This document shows positions 46,049-55,246 of a DNA stretch of 64,000 bases, piece by piece. How positions within the stretch are numbered: position 1 is the stretch's first letter; each line of letters opens with the position of its first letter. The position numbers and the translations under genes were made by a program. Under the pieces are notes generated by a model. The model was not told the DNA's origin. It worked only from the letters and a program-made list of their open reading frames with translations, and made no database searches. Source of the DNA: a virus; the IMG/VR virus record IMGVR_UViG_3300008624_000005, positions 21,741-85,740 of that record. One strand, 5' to 3'.

Positions 46049-48316
46049 TTATGCATCTTCCCTAGATTGTTGATCGGCTAGTTCTTCTTCAAATCGTTCT
46101 TTGTTAAACTTTTGTTGATTATATCCGCCTTCTCCTTTTTCCTTATCAGAGTATGCACTTTGAGCTGAGGCTTTATCTCTTGCCGCACGGTTTTCTAAAC
46201 TAATTTCTTCTTCACTTGTAAATCTCAATAAAGTAGGTCGAGCTTTTTCATAATTAGTTCCAAGATCCCTTACTGCTCCTAATGATTGAGTAAATGCTCC
46301 ATTTGTAAATCGTGATATAACAGAAGTTACTTTAAATATTCCACTTATTGTTGTATTGTCGACAAATTCCATTTTTCCTGTATCTTCATCTGGTTCTACA
46401 GGACTTCTAACATTTAACCAAAATAAATTTGCTCCCTGTTCGTATATTGCAAAATCTGCTATACCTGTAGTAGCATTTCTAAATTGTTTAGTTAAATTTG
46501 ACATACCTAACCAAAATGGATCACCTTTAATTTCTAAATCTATTTTAGCCAATTCATTACCGCCAGATAATTCCATATACATATTACCTAATTGTATCCG
46601 GCCTGTACTTTGATCAGGTGTTATATTTTTTTGTAAGGCATCATCTGTATCTACAGTATCTGACGAAACAGTATACATTGAAATGTCTTCTTGAGTCGAA
46701 GGTAATGCATACGACTCTACAAATAAACCACTGCCTTTTCTAACATTTGTGCCAGTTTCACTTGCAAGTGCCGCTTGAGCTTTTTCTAATCCTTCTGCAT
46801 CTGTAGGATTTGCACCATATACCAATCCTTGATCGCTCATAGGTCCATATGTTTTACCATAATATTTTCTAAGAGATGGAGGCAAATCATTTGGTTTTCT
46901 CATCTTTTTTGCTTCTTCACCGTTTTGAGAAGCACCTACTTTTAACTTTTTTGAATTTTGTGATCCTTCTCTTTGAGCTTGGTGTCCTGCTCTAATTGGC
47001 ATTGCTCTAAAATATGTGAGATTAAAATTCATATCAAAATTTAATACTTCTGTGTTTAATCCTGTAAAATTATAATCGTATCGTTTAGTAAGTAATTGTT
47101 CTTCTAATAATTTGTTTATTCGTTTTTTCATTACATCAGGATCATTAAATTGTGTAGCTAATTCACCTGAATAAACAGCGGGTTCTTTATATGGTGCAAA
47201 CGAATACAAATACTTTCTAGAATATCTTTTTCTTTTTATATCGTATTCACCAAATCTCATATCACAAACTAAACGAAAAACTACCGCAATATTTGATGCA
47301 TCTGTCATAGGACCATCAGGACCTTCTTGTCGTAAATACCCTTTCCCATCGGTAGTTTCTACACTTTGAAATTCTGTTGTTGCTCCCATTACAGTATTCA
47401 AAATATCTGGAATGTGAGATCCTTTTGCTATCTGAATCATTAACTTAGAACTATCTGTAAAATGTCGTGTTGATCGGTCATTTGTGGTTGCTTTTAAATT
47501 GGCAAATTTATAATCTTTCCATTTGGGATCTAATATAATATAATATTCATCTTTAATAAAATGTGCTTCAGCATCAACTTCATCTTGGGCACATTTATTT
47601 AGAAATGCTTGAAATCCTTTAACCCATTCGCCTAATGTAGATGCGGCTAAAGTAGAAACATTTTTTATAGTTGGGCCAGTTCCACCGGCATATGATGAAA
47701 CACCTGGTGATGTTGCAGATATTCTATATTGTCCACCTTTTTCTGTTATTGATATATTCATACTTTCTAACATAAGAGGATAAACAAAATAATATTCAGA
47801 CTGTCCTGCCTCTACATTTTCTGCATTACCATTATTAAACATTACTTCTAATAAGTATGTTGCTTCTTTTGGTGTTTTAATTCCTAAATCTTTACATGCT
47901 CTATTAATATAATCTAATAATGCGGCGCCATGTGTTTCAACTATTGTTATGTTAAAACCTTTTCCTTGTGCAGATCTAGTTCCTTGATTCCAACTTACTG
48001 CCGCCATTATTTCTAAATCTACTATATTAAATACTGCCGTTGTTGCAGTTTCGGCGATTACTATTTTTTTCTTATTGTTTAAAGATAAATTATGAACAAT
48101 AGTTGGATGGCATATACTTAATCGAAGATAATATGTTGCGGAAGGCATAGAACTTAAAGCATTACCTAAAAAACCCCTATGGGAATATTTTAAAGAATCT
48201 TTAGGAGCATAAGAAGACTTTGTTTTTGTTGCGGAGGCCGCTTGTCTTCGACCAAATTGCTCGTACCCTTTTTCTTGTTGGGTGTTTGGCTCTAAAAACC
48301 CAAATTCTTCAGACAT
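46049..48316 (-). CDS. large baseplate hub protein, 755 aa (gp27-position)
   Basis: The protein begins MSEEFGFLEPNTQQEKGYEQF, includes MPSATYYLRLSICHPT (residues 57-72), a block on hub-like beta structure (VYPLMLESMNISITEKGGQYRI), and a linker with RAMPIRAGHQAQREGSQNSK. T4-like marine phages have one long gene here, between gp53 and gp5, as T4 has gp27 in its hub operon. Similarity to gp27 is not evident from the sequence I can read, so the hub role is positional. The charged last 60 residues are probably flexible. It is 12 bp downstream of gp53. Confidence 0.6.
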   Translation of the reverse strand: MSEEFGFLEPNTQQEKGYEQFGRRQAASATKTKSSYAPKDSLKYSHRGFLGNALSSMPSATYYLRLSICHPTIVHNLSLNNKKKIVIAETATTAVFNIVDLEIMAAVSWNQGTRSAQGKGFNITIVETHGAALLDYINRACKDLGIKTPKEATYLLEVMFNNGNAENVEAGQSEYYFVYPLMLESMNISITEKGGQYRISATSPGVSSYAGGTGPTIKNVSTLAASTLGEWVKGFQAFLNKCAQDEVDAEAHFIKDEYYIILDPKWKDYKFANLKATTNDRSTRHFTDSSKLMIQIAKGSHIPDILNTVMGATTEFQSVETTDGKGYLRQEGPDGPMTDASNIAVVFRLVCDMRFGEYDIKRKRYSRKYLYSFAPYKEPAVYSGELATQFNDPDVMKKRINKLLEEQLLTKRYDYNFTGLNTEVLNFDMNFNLTYFRAMPIRAGHQAQREGSQNSKKLKVGASQNGEEAKKMRKPNDLPPSLRKYYGKTYGPMSDQGLVYGANPTDAEGLEKAQAALASETGTNVRKGSGLFVESYALPSTQEDISMYTVSSDTVDTDDALQKNITPDQSTGRIQLGNMYMELSGGNELAKIDLEIKGDPFWLGMSNLTKQFRNATTGIADFAIYEQGANLFWLNVRSPVEPDEDTGKMEFVDNTTISGIFKVTSVISRFTNGAFTQSLGAVRDLGTNYEKARPTLLRFTSEEEISLENRAARDKASAQSAYSDKEKGEGGYNQQKFNKERFEEELADQQSREDA

Positions 48317-48327
48317 ATTTTCTTCCT

Positions 48328-48624
48328 CTACTGCAAATATGAACTTATATCAGACTGATTAGGTGTTAATATTTCTACACCTTCATTAAAATCCCATACA
48401 GGATCATTTAACTTATCAGGATTTAACATTTTAAAAACCCACCATAACTGAGGTGTCCCATATAATTCGTTGCTTAAAAGATCAGGACGATTTCTATGGT
48501 GTCTTGAAATTATCATAGTTATTTCATTACCTGTAACCTCGACTTCTGGTGCTTTCCATATTCCTAATCTACCTGCATCCATCGGAGTTAATGCGTATAT
48601 ACTATTAGTTTTATATGTTGCCAT
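48328..48624 (-). CDS. 53: baseplate wedge subunit gp53
   Basis: Only 98 aa, about half the length of T4 gp53 (196 aa), as usual in cyanophage relatives. The conserved N-terminal and central parts are present: MATYKTNSIYALTPMDAGRLGIW, SRHHRNRPDLLSNELYGTPQLWW, then FKMLNPDKLNDPVWDF. It overlaps the gp48-like gene by 1 bp. gp53 completes the wedge so that wedges can assemble around the hub. Confidence 0.8.
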   Translation of the reverse strand: MATYKTNSIYALTPMDAGRLGIWKAPEVEVTGNEITMIISRHHRNRPDLLSNELYGTPQLWWVFKMLNPDKLNDPVWDFNEGVEILTPNQSDISSYLQ

Positions 48625-49259
48625 TAAATAAATCCGTCCTTAACTAATTTTCCTGATTTAAAATCGTTCATAGTAAATTTTGTTCTAAGTTTACTAGGAG
48701 TTTGTTGTATTACCATATCAATTACCAAATTTAACATGCTAGGTACTTTTGAATTAAATCCATCTGAAAATCCTGCTTCTGCTGAATCTGTTTCTACATC
48801 TATATAATCGACATCTTGTCCTAAATCATATGCAAATGAACGAATTAAAACTGGAACATTACTAAACATTAAATCACCATATGCACTAAATTTTAATACA
48901 GGTGGAGGAGTTCCTCTTTTTTTATCATTCATCCCAAAATGCATTTTTGTTACAATACGTAAAAAATGCAAAACTGCAATCATGTAATGCCCTTCTGCCG
49001 CAGATTGAGCAGTTAGCGGACCAGACACTTGTAAATTAGGCGGTCTACTTTTAGTAAAATAACTAACAGGATAATTTGTATGTGCCGTTTCATATTCACC
49101 ATATTCTGCTTGATGAGATATATTAATAGTTGGTGTGTAAGGCCAAATTATCCCATTAAATTTTTTAAGGGGTAATAAAATAGGATTTGGTGCACCAGAC
49201 TCTGTTTCTAATATATCACTATTTCTTGGTAACGATACTCTTGCTCGTATATCTTTCAT
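48624..49259 (-). CDS. 48: baseplate tail-tube cap gp48-like protein
   Basis: A 211-aa protein with the segment VSGPLTAQSAAEGHYMIAVL (84-103), then HFLRIVTKMHFG, then PVLKFSAYGDLMF and the final SMLNLVIDMVIQQTPSK. In T4-like marine phages this gene lies next to gp53 and is named gp48, the cap that starts tube polymerisation. It is shorter than T4 gp48 (364 aa). gp54 is an alternative name for the same kind of small tube-initiator. The start overlaps the nucleotidyltransferase by 4 bp. Confidence 0.6.
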   Translation of the reverse strand: MKDIRARVSLPRNSDILETESGAPNPILLPLKKFNGIIWPYTPTINISHQAEYGEYETAHTNYPVSYFTKSRPPNLQVSGPLTAQSAAEGHYMIAVLHFLRIVTKMHFGMNDKKRGTPPPVLKFSAYGDLMFSNVPVLIRSFAYDLGQDVDYIDVETDSAEAGFSDGFNSKVPSMLNLVIDMVIQQTPSKLRTKFTMNDFKSGKLVKDGFI

Positions 49260-49894
49260 CGCCTAATTCCTCGCATTACTATGCCAAATATTCTATCTCT
49301 AGATTTAGAATCGGTTTGTATGTTTCCAAAATAATCATTGAATAATTCTCGCATTTGTAATTGATCATCTTCTTTTATTATATCGGATCTAAATTTTGAA
49401 GCGTTCATTCCGCCTTCCATACTAGGTACTGTATATTTGTAAGAACGCTCTTGTCCTGTTTCAGGGTCTACAGAAGGTTCAGGTAATATATTTTCAGTAT
49501 ATTCTTGTACAACATTACCGGATTTTAATCGTTCAGCATCCTTAACACCTAATGCTAATACTACATAATTAGAAGAAGGATCCCTTCCTACTTTAGTTAA
49601 ATCAGGTCTGTATGGCATAGTTTCTATAATATGATCTTTTGGTACTCCATACATTGTTGCAATTATATCTGCCTTCTCCTGAAATGTAAATGGATCAGTA
49701 GAGTAGTCACCTGCCGCATGTGCCTGTTGTTGTTTTTTACCAAACATAGTAGCGATAAATACGTTGTTGGCACCAAACTTTTCACTTAAATGTTTATATA
49801 CACCATAATGCCCTTTATGCATAGGCTGGAATCTGCCTCCATAAAATACAACCGGTGTTTTAGCAATTGCTTCAAAAAGTTCAAGAATTCTCAT
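49256..49894 (-). CDS. nucleotidyltransferase (NMNAT/cytidylyltransferase-like)
   Basis: Residues 14-30 contain the nucleotide-transferase signature YGGRFQPMHKGHYGV, with HxGH at His26-His29. The C-terminal part MEGGMNASKFRSDI matches the second ISxxxxR-type motif that binds nucleotide phosphates, and NNVFIATMFGKKQ supplies the usual strand between. Enzymes of this type attach AMP or CMP to phosphorylated substrates such as NMN. T4-like marine phages often carry one beside baseplate genes. Its link with Prs in nucleotide or NAD metabolism is inferred. It is the first gene of the 31-kb minus-strand block. Confidence 0.8.
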   Translation of the reverse strand: MRILELFEAIAKTPVVFYGGRFQPMHKGHYGVYKHLSEKFGANNVFIATMFGKKQQQAHAAGDYSTDPFTFQEKADIIATMYGVPKDHIIETMPYRPDLTKVGRDPSSNYVVLALGVKDAERLKSGNVVQEYTENILPEPSVDPETGQERSYKYTVPSMEGGMNASKFRSDIIKEDDQLQMRELFNDYFGNIQTDSKSRDRIFGIVMRGIRR

Positions 49895-49917
49895 ATTAAT
49901 ATTTATTCGAAAAATTC

Positions 49918-49946
49918 TTGACTTTTTTTACCTTATAATGTATAAT
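49918..49946 (+). promoter_or_regulatory. sigma70-type promoter for gp55
   Basis: TTGACT (49918-49923) and TATAAT (49941-49946), 17 bp apart, lie 28 bp before the gp55 ATG, which has CGGAGA upstream. A second TATAAT overlaps the spacer. Expression of the late sigma factor from a host-type promoter is expected. Confidence 0.75.
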
Positions 49947-49973
49947 AATAGCAGTAAATAACCACGGAGAATC

Positions 49974-50783
49974 ATGGCTGTAAAACGAAATTATTTAAAC
50001 AATAAAGATATTTTAAAACAAATACATTTATCAAAACAGACATATTGTGCATATACACATGATAAATTTAAGGATTACGATTTAATTGTAGCAGAACATG
50101 TTAATTGTATTGATATTGAAGATTTAACAGACGAAAATAAAGAAGAGGCAATTACCAATCGTAAAAAACGATTAGAAATTGACAAGGATGTAGAAGTAGA
50201 AATTGATCCAAATGATATTGTTTATAGAGTTTATGACTTTGCACACATACCTTTAGAACCAGGCAGAAAAAATAAACCTAAAACAATAGCGGATCATCAT
50301 GCTAAAGTAAATTTTCCTCCTTTTAAACACTATGTTTGGAATCAAAATAAAAACAGATATAAAGAAGTAGCAAGATCACATTGGAAGGGCACTATTTCTA
50401 CAGGTAAGTTTTGTGTTGAACATGGATACATGACAGATGAACTTGCTAATATGTGTATGAAACTTACAGAACGATATGCTACACGATCTAATTGGCGAGG
50501 GTACACTTATGTAGATGAAATGCGGTCGCAAGCATTATTGCAACTATCACAAATTTCATTACAATTTGATGAGAGCAAATCACAAAACCCATTTGCATAT
50601 TATACTGCCGCAATTACAAATTCTTTTACACGAGTATTAAATGTCGAAAAACGTAGTCAAAATATACGTGACGATCTACTAGAAAAAGCAGGACATAATC
50701 CTAGTTATACTAGACAAGTAGCACATCAAATTGCTATTGCTGAAAAAGCAGAAACAGAAAGAAGAGAACGAGGCGAAGTATAA
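49974..50783 (+). CDS. 55: late transcription sigma factor gp55
   Basis: A T4-type late sigma factor that directs host RNA polymerase to TATAAATA boxes. The conserved block lies in residues 165-240: SNWRGYTYVDEMRSQALLQL, then QFDESKSQNPFAYYTAAITN, then SFTRVLNVEKRSQNIRDDLL. At 269 aa it is longer than T4 gp55 (185 aa) by an N-terminal extension. The last 20 residues (IAEKAETERRERGEV) are charged, and I see no obvious hydrophobic clamp-binding tail of the T4 kind. It overlaps the next gene by 1 bp (TAATG), so it is the first gene of an operon with the tandem oxygenases. Confidence 0.92.
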   Translation: MAVKRNYLNNKDILKQIHLSKQTYCAYTHDKFKDYDLIVAEHVNCIDIEDLTDENKEEAITNRKKRLEIDKDVEVEIDPNDIVYRVYDFAHIPLEPGRKNKPKTIADHHAKVNFPPFKHYVWNQNKNRYKEVARSHWKGTISTGKFCVEHGYMTDELANMCMKLTERYATRSNWRGYTYVDEMRSQALLQLSQISLQFDESKSQNPFAYYTAAITNSFTRVLNVEKRSQNIRDDLLEKAGHNPSYTRQVAHQIAIAEKAETERRERGEV

Positions 50784-51541
50784 TGCTTCATAGTAGAATC
50801 GATTTTAATGAAGACATTGCAACAAATGTTAGGTTATTTAATCCGTTTGGACCTAACATGTTTTATATGTCATTAAAAGATCGACATACAGCAGAACTGT
50901 TAGAAATAATTAATAAACTTAGTAGCCAACAAGATATAAAAGATAAATTAAATGCAATTGGTCAAATTGTTCACGGTACTAAAGGAAAAGAAAATCAAAA
51001 AAATAGTATAGTTGATGGAGAAATGTATCCTATACGTACAGAATTTTTAGAAGAAAATGATAAACAAATTCTTATAGATGTAATTACAAATTTAACATTA
51101 ACATATGCTCAAATTGTTACTTCTCATGCTAAAGATGATCTTGCATTAAGAGATGATTCTGATGCCATTGAAAAACTAAAAAAAGAAGAAAATGAATATG
51201 TGGCCGAAATACAAGGTCTTTGGTATGTTAAAATGAAGGCTGGAGATTTTCATATACTACATGAACATTCTACATCTGGAGCAACTATGAGTGGAGCAAT
51301 ATATTTAGATGTACCTGAGTTACCTTGGCCACAAGGTAATATAAATTGGATTCCTCCTGGCGGAGAAAACACTATGTATAATAGTACATGGCAACTTAGT
51401 CCTAAATCAGGCGATGTTATTATGTGGCCTGCATGGTTATTACATACAGTATATCCATTTAAAAGTGATAAAGAACGAATTATGATTTCTTTTAATTCTA
51501 TTTTATTAACCCAAAAAGGGGAGAAGTATAATGCTTTATAG
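50783..51541 (+). CDS. 2OG-Fe(II) oxygenase, tandem copy 1
   Basis: 252 aa. Residues 146-240 follow the 2OG-FeII_Oxy_5 pattern: LWYVKMKAGDFHILHEHSTS, with His160 and His162 in HEH at the HxD position, SGAIYLDVPELPWPQGNINW, MWPAWLLHTVYPF (distal His221) and ERIMISFN (Arg232). The tandem copy downstream is the same length and about half identical by eye, so they arose by duplication. The N-terminal 100 residues (NPFGPNMFYMSL, QIVHGTKGKENQKNSIV) are shared by the pair only. It overlaps the next copy by 11 bp. Substrate unknown. Confidence 0.82.
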   Translation: MLHSRIDFNEDIATNVRLFNPFGPNMFYMSLKDRHTAELLEIINKLSSQQDIKDKLNAIGQIVHGTKGKENQKNSIVDGEMYPIRTEFLEENDKQILIDVITNLTLTYAQIVTSHAKDDLALRDDSDAIEKLKKEENEYVAEIQGLWYVKMKAGDFHILHEHSTSGATMSGAIYLDVPELPWPQGNINWIPPGGENTMYNSTWQLSPKSGDVIMWPAWLLHTVYPFKSDKERIMISFNSILLTQKGEKYNAL

Positions 51542-52289
51542 TAATATTAATATTAATTCCGATATTGGAACTGATGCAAGTTTTTTTAATCCATTTGGTC
51601 CTAATATTTTATATTATAAATTACAACCCGATGTTTTAAAAAAAACATTAGATTGTGTAAATGCATACCGAAGTGATCGAGAATATATCGAAGAATTAAA
51701 AACCAAAGGACAAATAATCCAAGGAACTAGATCACAAGAAAGTCAATCAAATTCTATTGTTAGTGGTGAAATGCTACTAATAGAACAAGAGTTTCAAGAA
51801 AAACATTTTGATAATATTATTCAAGATATTATTAATATAACTAGTTATAATTATGGATTACAATCTGCTAAATTTAGTGTATTCGATATGGGTATGCGAG
51901 ATATACAAGACGAATATATAAAAGAAATTGACGAAGATATATCGTCATTGAAAGTTTCTATTAAAGATTGTTGGTTTGTTGTTTTAAAAGAAGGAGATTT
52001 CCATATTTTACATGAACATCATTATGGAGGAGCAATTCTTAGTGGAGCAATTTATTTAGATGTACCTGAAAAGCCGTGGCCTCAAGGTAATATTAATTGG
52101 ATAGTTAATGGAGTTTCAACTCATATGTTTAACTCTAGTTGGGGATTACAACCAACCACAGGAGATGTTTTTATGTGGCCGTCTTGGATTAAACATTCAG
52201 TGTATCCTTTTAAAGGAGAAGGAGAACGAATTATGATATCGTTTAATGCAACCCTTTTACGTGCAAGAGATAAAAAAAATGACAAATAA
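51531..52289 (+). CDS. 2OG-Fe(II) oxygenase, tandem copy 2
   Basis: A paralogue of the gene at 50783 with the same length: NPFGPNILYYKL, LKEGDFHILHEHHYGGAIL (His161, His163), SGAIYLDVPEKPWPQGNINW, MWPSWIKHSVYPF (distal His222) and ERIMISFN (Arg233). The start overlaps copy 1 by 11 bp, and gp47 starts 11 bp before its end, so all are translationally coupled. Both copies keep every motif, so two active enzymes with different targets, or a heterodimer, are possible. Coupling to gp55 and gp46/47 suggests an early or middle role. Confidence 0.82.
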   Translation: MLYSNININSDIGTDASFFNPFGPNILYYKLQPDVLKKTLDCVNAYRSDREYIEELKTKGQIIQGTRSQESQSNSIVSGEMLLIEQEFQEKHFDNIIQDIINITSYNYGLQSAKFSVFDMGMRDIQDEYIKEIDEDISSLKVSIKDCWFVVLKEGDFHILHEHHYGGAILSGAIYLDVPEKPWPQGNINWIVNGVSTHMFNSSWGLQPTTGDVFMWPSWIKHSVYPFKGEGERIMISFNATLLRARDKKNDK

Positions 52290-53307
52290 TTTATTTAAAA
52301 AAGTAGCATGTTTTACAGATATACATTTTGGTTTAAGAAATAATAGTAGATTACACAATACAGATTGTGAAGAATTTATTAAATGGTTTATTGAAGAAGC
52401 TAAAAAAGAAAAATGTGAAACTTGTATATTTTTAGGTGATTGGCATCATCATAGGGCATCTATTAATGTTAGCACATTAAATTATACAATGTCTAATTTA
52501 GAATTTTTATCTAAAGCATTTACAAATGTATTTGTTATAATGGGCAATCATGATTTATTTTACAGAGATAAACGAGAAATTAATAGTGTAGCATTTGGTG
52601 GATTATATGATAATGTACATATTGTAAATAGTATTTTTACAGAAGGTGATGTTAGCATTGTTCCATGGTTGGTACAAGACGAATGGAAGGAAATGCCTAA
52701 TATAAAATCTAGGTATATATTTGGTCATTTCGAATTAGGCGGATTTCAAATGAATCAACTTGTAGCAATGCCAGAAAATGGAGGATTGGGACAACAACAT
52801 TTTAAAAATCAAGAATATGTTTTTAGCGGTCACTTTCATAATAGACAACAACAAAAAAATGTAGTGTATATAGGTAATACTTTTCCACATAATTATTCTG
52901 ATACTTGGCAAGATAATAGAGGAATGATGATATTAGAATGGGGTAAAGAACCACAATATACTGCATGGCCAAATGCACCATCATTTAAAACAATTAATCT
53001 TAGTAAATTAATTGATGCACCAGAAAAATATTTAAAACCAAAAACATATATAAGAGTAACATTAGACATAGATATTTCATATGAAGAAGCAACTCATATT
53101 AAACAAGCATTTACAGACGAATATAAATTACGAGAAATAGTATTATTACCAGAACGAGAGGACGAACACGAGGTAGATTGGTCCGAAGGAGAGGTTCCAA
53201 AATTTGAATCTGTAGATCAAATAGTATTAAGCGAACTTTCTACTATTAAATCGACCCATATTGATAACAATAAATTGGTTGACATCTATAACAATCTGAC
53301 TGTATAA
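52279..53307 (+). CDS. 47: recombination endonuclease subunit gp47 (SbcD/Mre11-like)
   Basis: gp47 is the metallophosphoesterase nuclease that pairs with gp46 to degrade DNA ends for recombination and host-DNA breakdown. The start at ATG 52279 (MTNNLFKKVACFTDIHFG) is chosen over an in-frame ATG 33 bp upstream inside the oxygenase. Motifs: FTDIHFG (Asp14, His16), FLGDWHHH (Asp54), IMGNHDLF (Asn90, His91, Asp92), IFGHFEL and FSGHFHNRQ. All metal ligands are present. 342 aa, normal for the family (T4 gp47 339 aa). Confidence 0.93.
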   Translation: MTNNLFKKVACFTDIHFGLRNNSRLHNTDCEEFIKWFIEEAKKEKCETCIFLGDWHHHRASINVSTLNYTMSNLEFLSKAFTNVFVIMGNHDLFYRDKREINSVAFGGLYDNVHIVNSIFTEGDVSIVPWLVQDEWKEMPNIKSRYIFGHFELGGFQMNQLVAMPENGGLGQQHFKNQEYVFSGHFHNRQQQKNVVYIGNTFPHNYSDTWQDNRGMMILEWGKEPQYTAWPNAPSFKTINLSKLIDAPEKYLKPKTYIRVTLDIDISYEEATHIKQAFTDEYKLREIVLLPEREDEHEVDWSEGEVPKFESVDQIVLSELSTIKSTHIDNNKLVDIYNNLTV

Positions 53308-53308
53308 T
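53279..53308 (+). promoter_or_regulatory. sigma70-type promoter for gp46
   Basis: TTGACA (53279-53284) and TATAAT (53303-53308), 18 bp apart, lie in the last codons of gp47 just before the gp46 ATG at 53317. The context TTGGTTGACA is the same as at 12045 and 17076. With the -10 box only 8 bp before the ATG, a transcript would be nearly leaderless, so the signal may instead serve genes further on or be weak. Confidence 0.55.
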
Positions 53309-53316
53309 AATAGATT

Positions 53317-55050
53317 ATGCTTACTATCAAAGAAATTACCATCAAGAATTTTATGAGTGTTGGTAATGTAACACAAGGAGTTCTTTTAAACGATACTGGT
53401 TTAACTTTAGTTCTTGGAAACAATTTAGATTTAGGCGGAGACGGGTCACGCAATGGTACAGGAAAAACAACTCTTGTAAATGCGTTATCTTATGGTCTAT
53501 TTGGTCTTCCATTAACTAATATCAGACGTGATAATTTAATCAATAAAACCAATGGCAAACATATGCTTGTCACGATTGAATTTTCATGCAATCGTGTAAC
53601 GTATAGAATTGAACGAGGACGTAAACCAGGTATATTAAAATTTTATGTTAACGACTCTGAACAAATAGATGAAACAGACGAAGGACAAGGTGAAAGTAAA
53701 TTAACACAAAAGCAAATAGATAAAGTTCTAGGTATGACACATAATATGTTTAAACATGTTATGGCACTTAATACATACACAGAACCTTTTCTTGCTATGA
53801 AACAAAATGATCAACGAAACTTAATAGAAGAATTGTTAGGTATTACTTTACTTTCAGAAAAAGCGGCATTATTAAAAGAATTAGTTAAAGAAACAAAAGA
53901 TAACCATAAAGAAGAAGAATACAGAATAGGTGGAATTCAACAAGCAAATGAACAAATAGAAAGTTCTATTAACGATTTACAACGTCGAAGTGATTTGTGG
54001 GACAGGAAGCATAAAGAAAATATAGAAGAATTAAAAAATAAATTACTAGAATTATCTGAAGTAGATATAGATATAGAATTGCAAGCTCATAAGGACTTAG
54101 AAGCATATAGTGAGCTTCAAAGAAAAACGTCGCAATTAGACGGGAATATTGCACAAATTGACACCAAAATCTCCAAGTTAAATCAAGACCTATCAAGTAT
54201 AAAAGATGATGCATGTTACGTATGTGGAAAACCATTAGATGATGAGTTGCATAAAAAACTATTAAAAACAAAAGAAGATAAATTAAAAAATTATACAGAA
54301 GAAGTGTCTGAGTATAAACGAGAAAGAGAAGACCTAGGATCGTTAGGCAAGCAACCAATTACCCATTATGATAAAATAAGCGATGCATATAATCACAAAA
54401 CAACATTAGATACGTTATCAAATCAATTAGAAAGTAAATTAACAGAAACAAATCAGTACATAGAACAAATAGAAACACTTCAAGATAAAGGATTACAAGA
54501 AATAAATTGGAACAAAATTAACGAATTAAATAATTTAAAAGAACACCAAGAATTTTTATTAAAGCTTCTTACAAATAAGGATTCTTTTATAAGAAAGAAG
54601 ATTATAGACCAAAACTTAGCATATTTAAATACAAGGCTTAAATATTACTTACAAAAACTAGGTCTACCACATTATGTAAATTTTCAAAGTGATTTAACTG
54701 TAGAAATTACAGAGCATGGAAGAGATTTAGATTTTGATAACTTATCACGAGGAGAGCGTAATAGGCTTATACTAGGTTTAAGTTTCTCGTTTAGGGATAT
54801 ATTTGAATCTATGAATACTCCAATTAATTTAATGTTTATAGACGAATTAATTGACTCCGGAATGGACACAACCGGAGTTGAGTCTGCATTGGCTGAGCTT
54901 AAAAGAATTACAAGGGAACGAAATAAAAATATATTTTTAATTTCACATAAAGACGAACTTGTAGGACGAGTAAATGATATATTAAATGTAGTTAAAGAAG
55001 ATGGATTTACATCATTTAGTTGCGATAAGGAAGTACTAGAACATGTCTGA
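53317..55050 (+). CDS. 46: recombination endonuclease subunit gp46 (SbcC/Rad50-like ATPase)
   Basis: 577 aa, close to T4 gp46 (560 aa). Walker A is GDGSRNGTGKTT (residues 41-52); two coiled-coil arms flank a zinc hook CYVCG (Cys300, Cys303); the ABC signature LSRGERNRL lies near 476-484 and Walker B LMFIDELIDSGMD near 505-517, followed by a D-loop and switch LISHKDE. All SMC/Rad50 features are present. It works with gp47, and together they supply DNA ends for replication and recombination. Confidence 0.95.
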   Translation: MLTIKEITIKNFMSVGNVTQGVLLNDTGLTLVLGNNLDLGGDGSRNGTGKTTLVNALSYGLFGLPLTNIRRDNLINKTNGKHMLVTIEFSCNRVTYRIERGRKPGILKFYVNDSEQIDETDEGQGESKLTQKQIDKVLGMTHNMFKHVMALNTYTEPFLAMKQNDQRNLIEELLGITLLSEKAALLKELVKETKDNHKEEEYRIGGIQQANEQIESSINDLQRRSDLWDRKHKENIEELKNKLLELSEVDIDIELQAHKDLEAYSELQRKTSQLDGNIAQIDTKISKLNQDLSSIKDDACYVCGKPLDDELHKKLLKTKEDKLKNYTEEVSEYKREREDLGSLGKQPITHYDKISDAYNHKTTLDTLSNQLESKLTETNQYIEQIETLQDKGLQEINWNKINELNNLKEHQEFLLKLLTNKDSFIRKKIIDQNLAYLNTRLKYYLQKLGLPHYVNFQSDLTVEITEHGRDLDFDNLSRGERNRLILGLSFSFRDIFESMNTPINLMFIDELIDSGMDTTGVESALAELKRITRERNKNIFLISHKDELVGRVNDILNVVKEDGFTSFSCDKEVLEHV

Positions 55051-55246
55051 AACACCATGGATTGATAGAAGATCATTATTAGACATAACTCAACAATCTA
55101 GAGGAGGAGCTGGATTGGCACCATTAGATATGGGATATGTATACGTCTTTAAAAACGGAGAAACCAGACATTGTTTAGATGACTCGGAGGCATATAACTT
55201 TTATGCAGATAACAAAGAACGACTTGACTCAGAACCAACAATTTAA
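55043..55246 (+). CDS. hypothetical protein, 67 aa
   Basis: It starts inside the gp46 stop region (8-bp overlap) and reads MSETPWIDRRSLLDITQQSR then GYVYVFKNGETRHCLDDSEA. The two parts look like a short helix and a small beta hairpin. I do not know the family. Coupled to gp46 and overlapping the DHODH-like gene, so it belongs to the same transcript. Confidence 0.6.
   Translation: MSETPWIDRRSLLDITQQSRGGAGLAPLDMGYVYVFKNGETRHCLDDSEAYNFYADNKERLDSEPTI

Noticed and set aside
49900-49908. Late promoter GAATAAATA for the nucleotidyltransferase and 31-kb minus-strand block
   Set aside because: It lies only 6-13 bp from the ATG, which would leave no leader; kept out of the features as not convincing by spacing.
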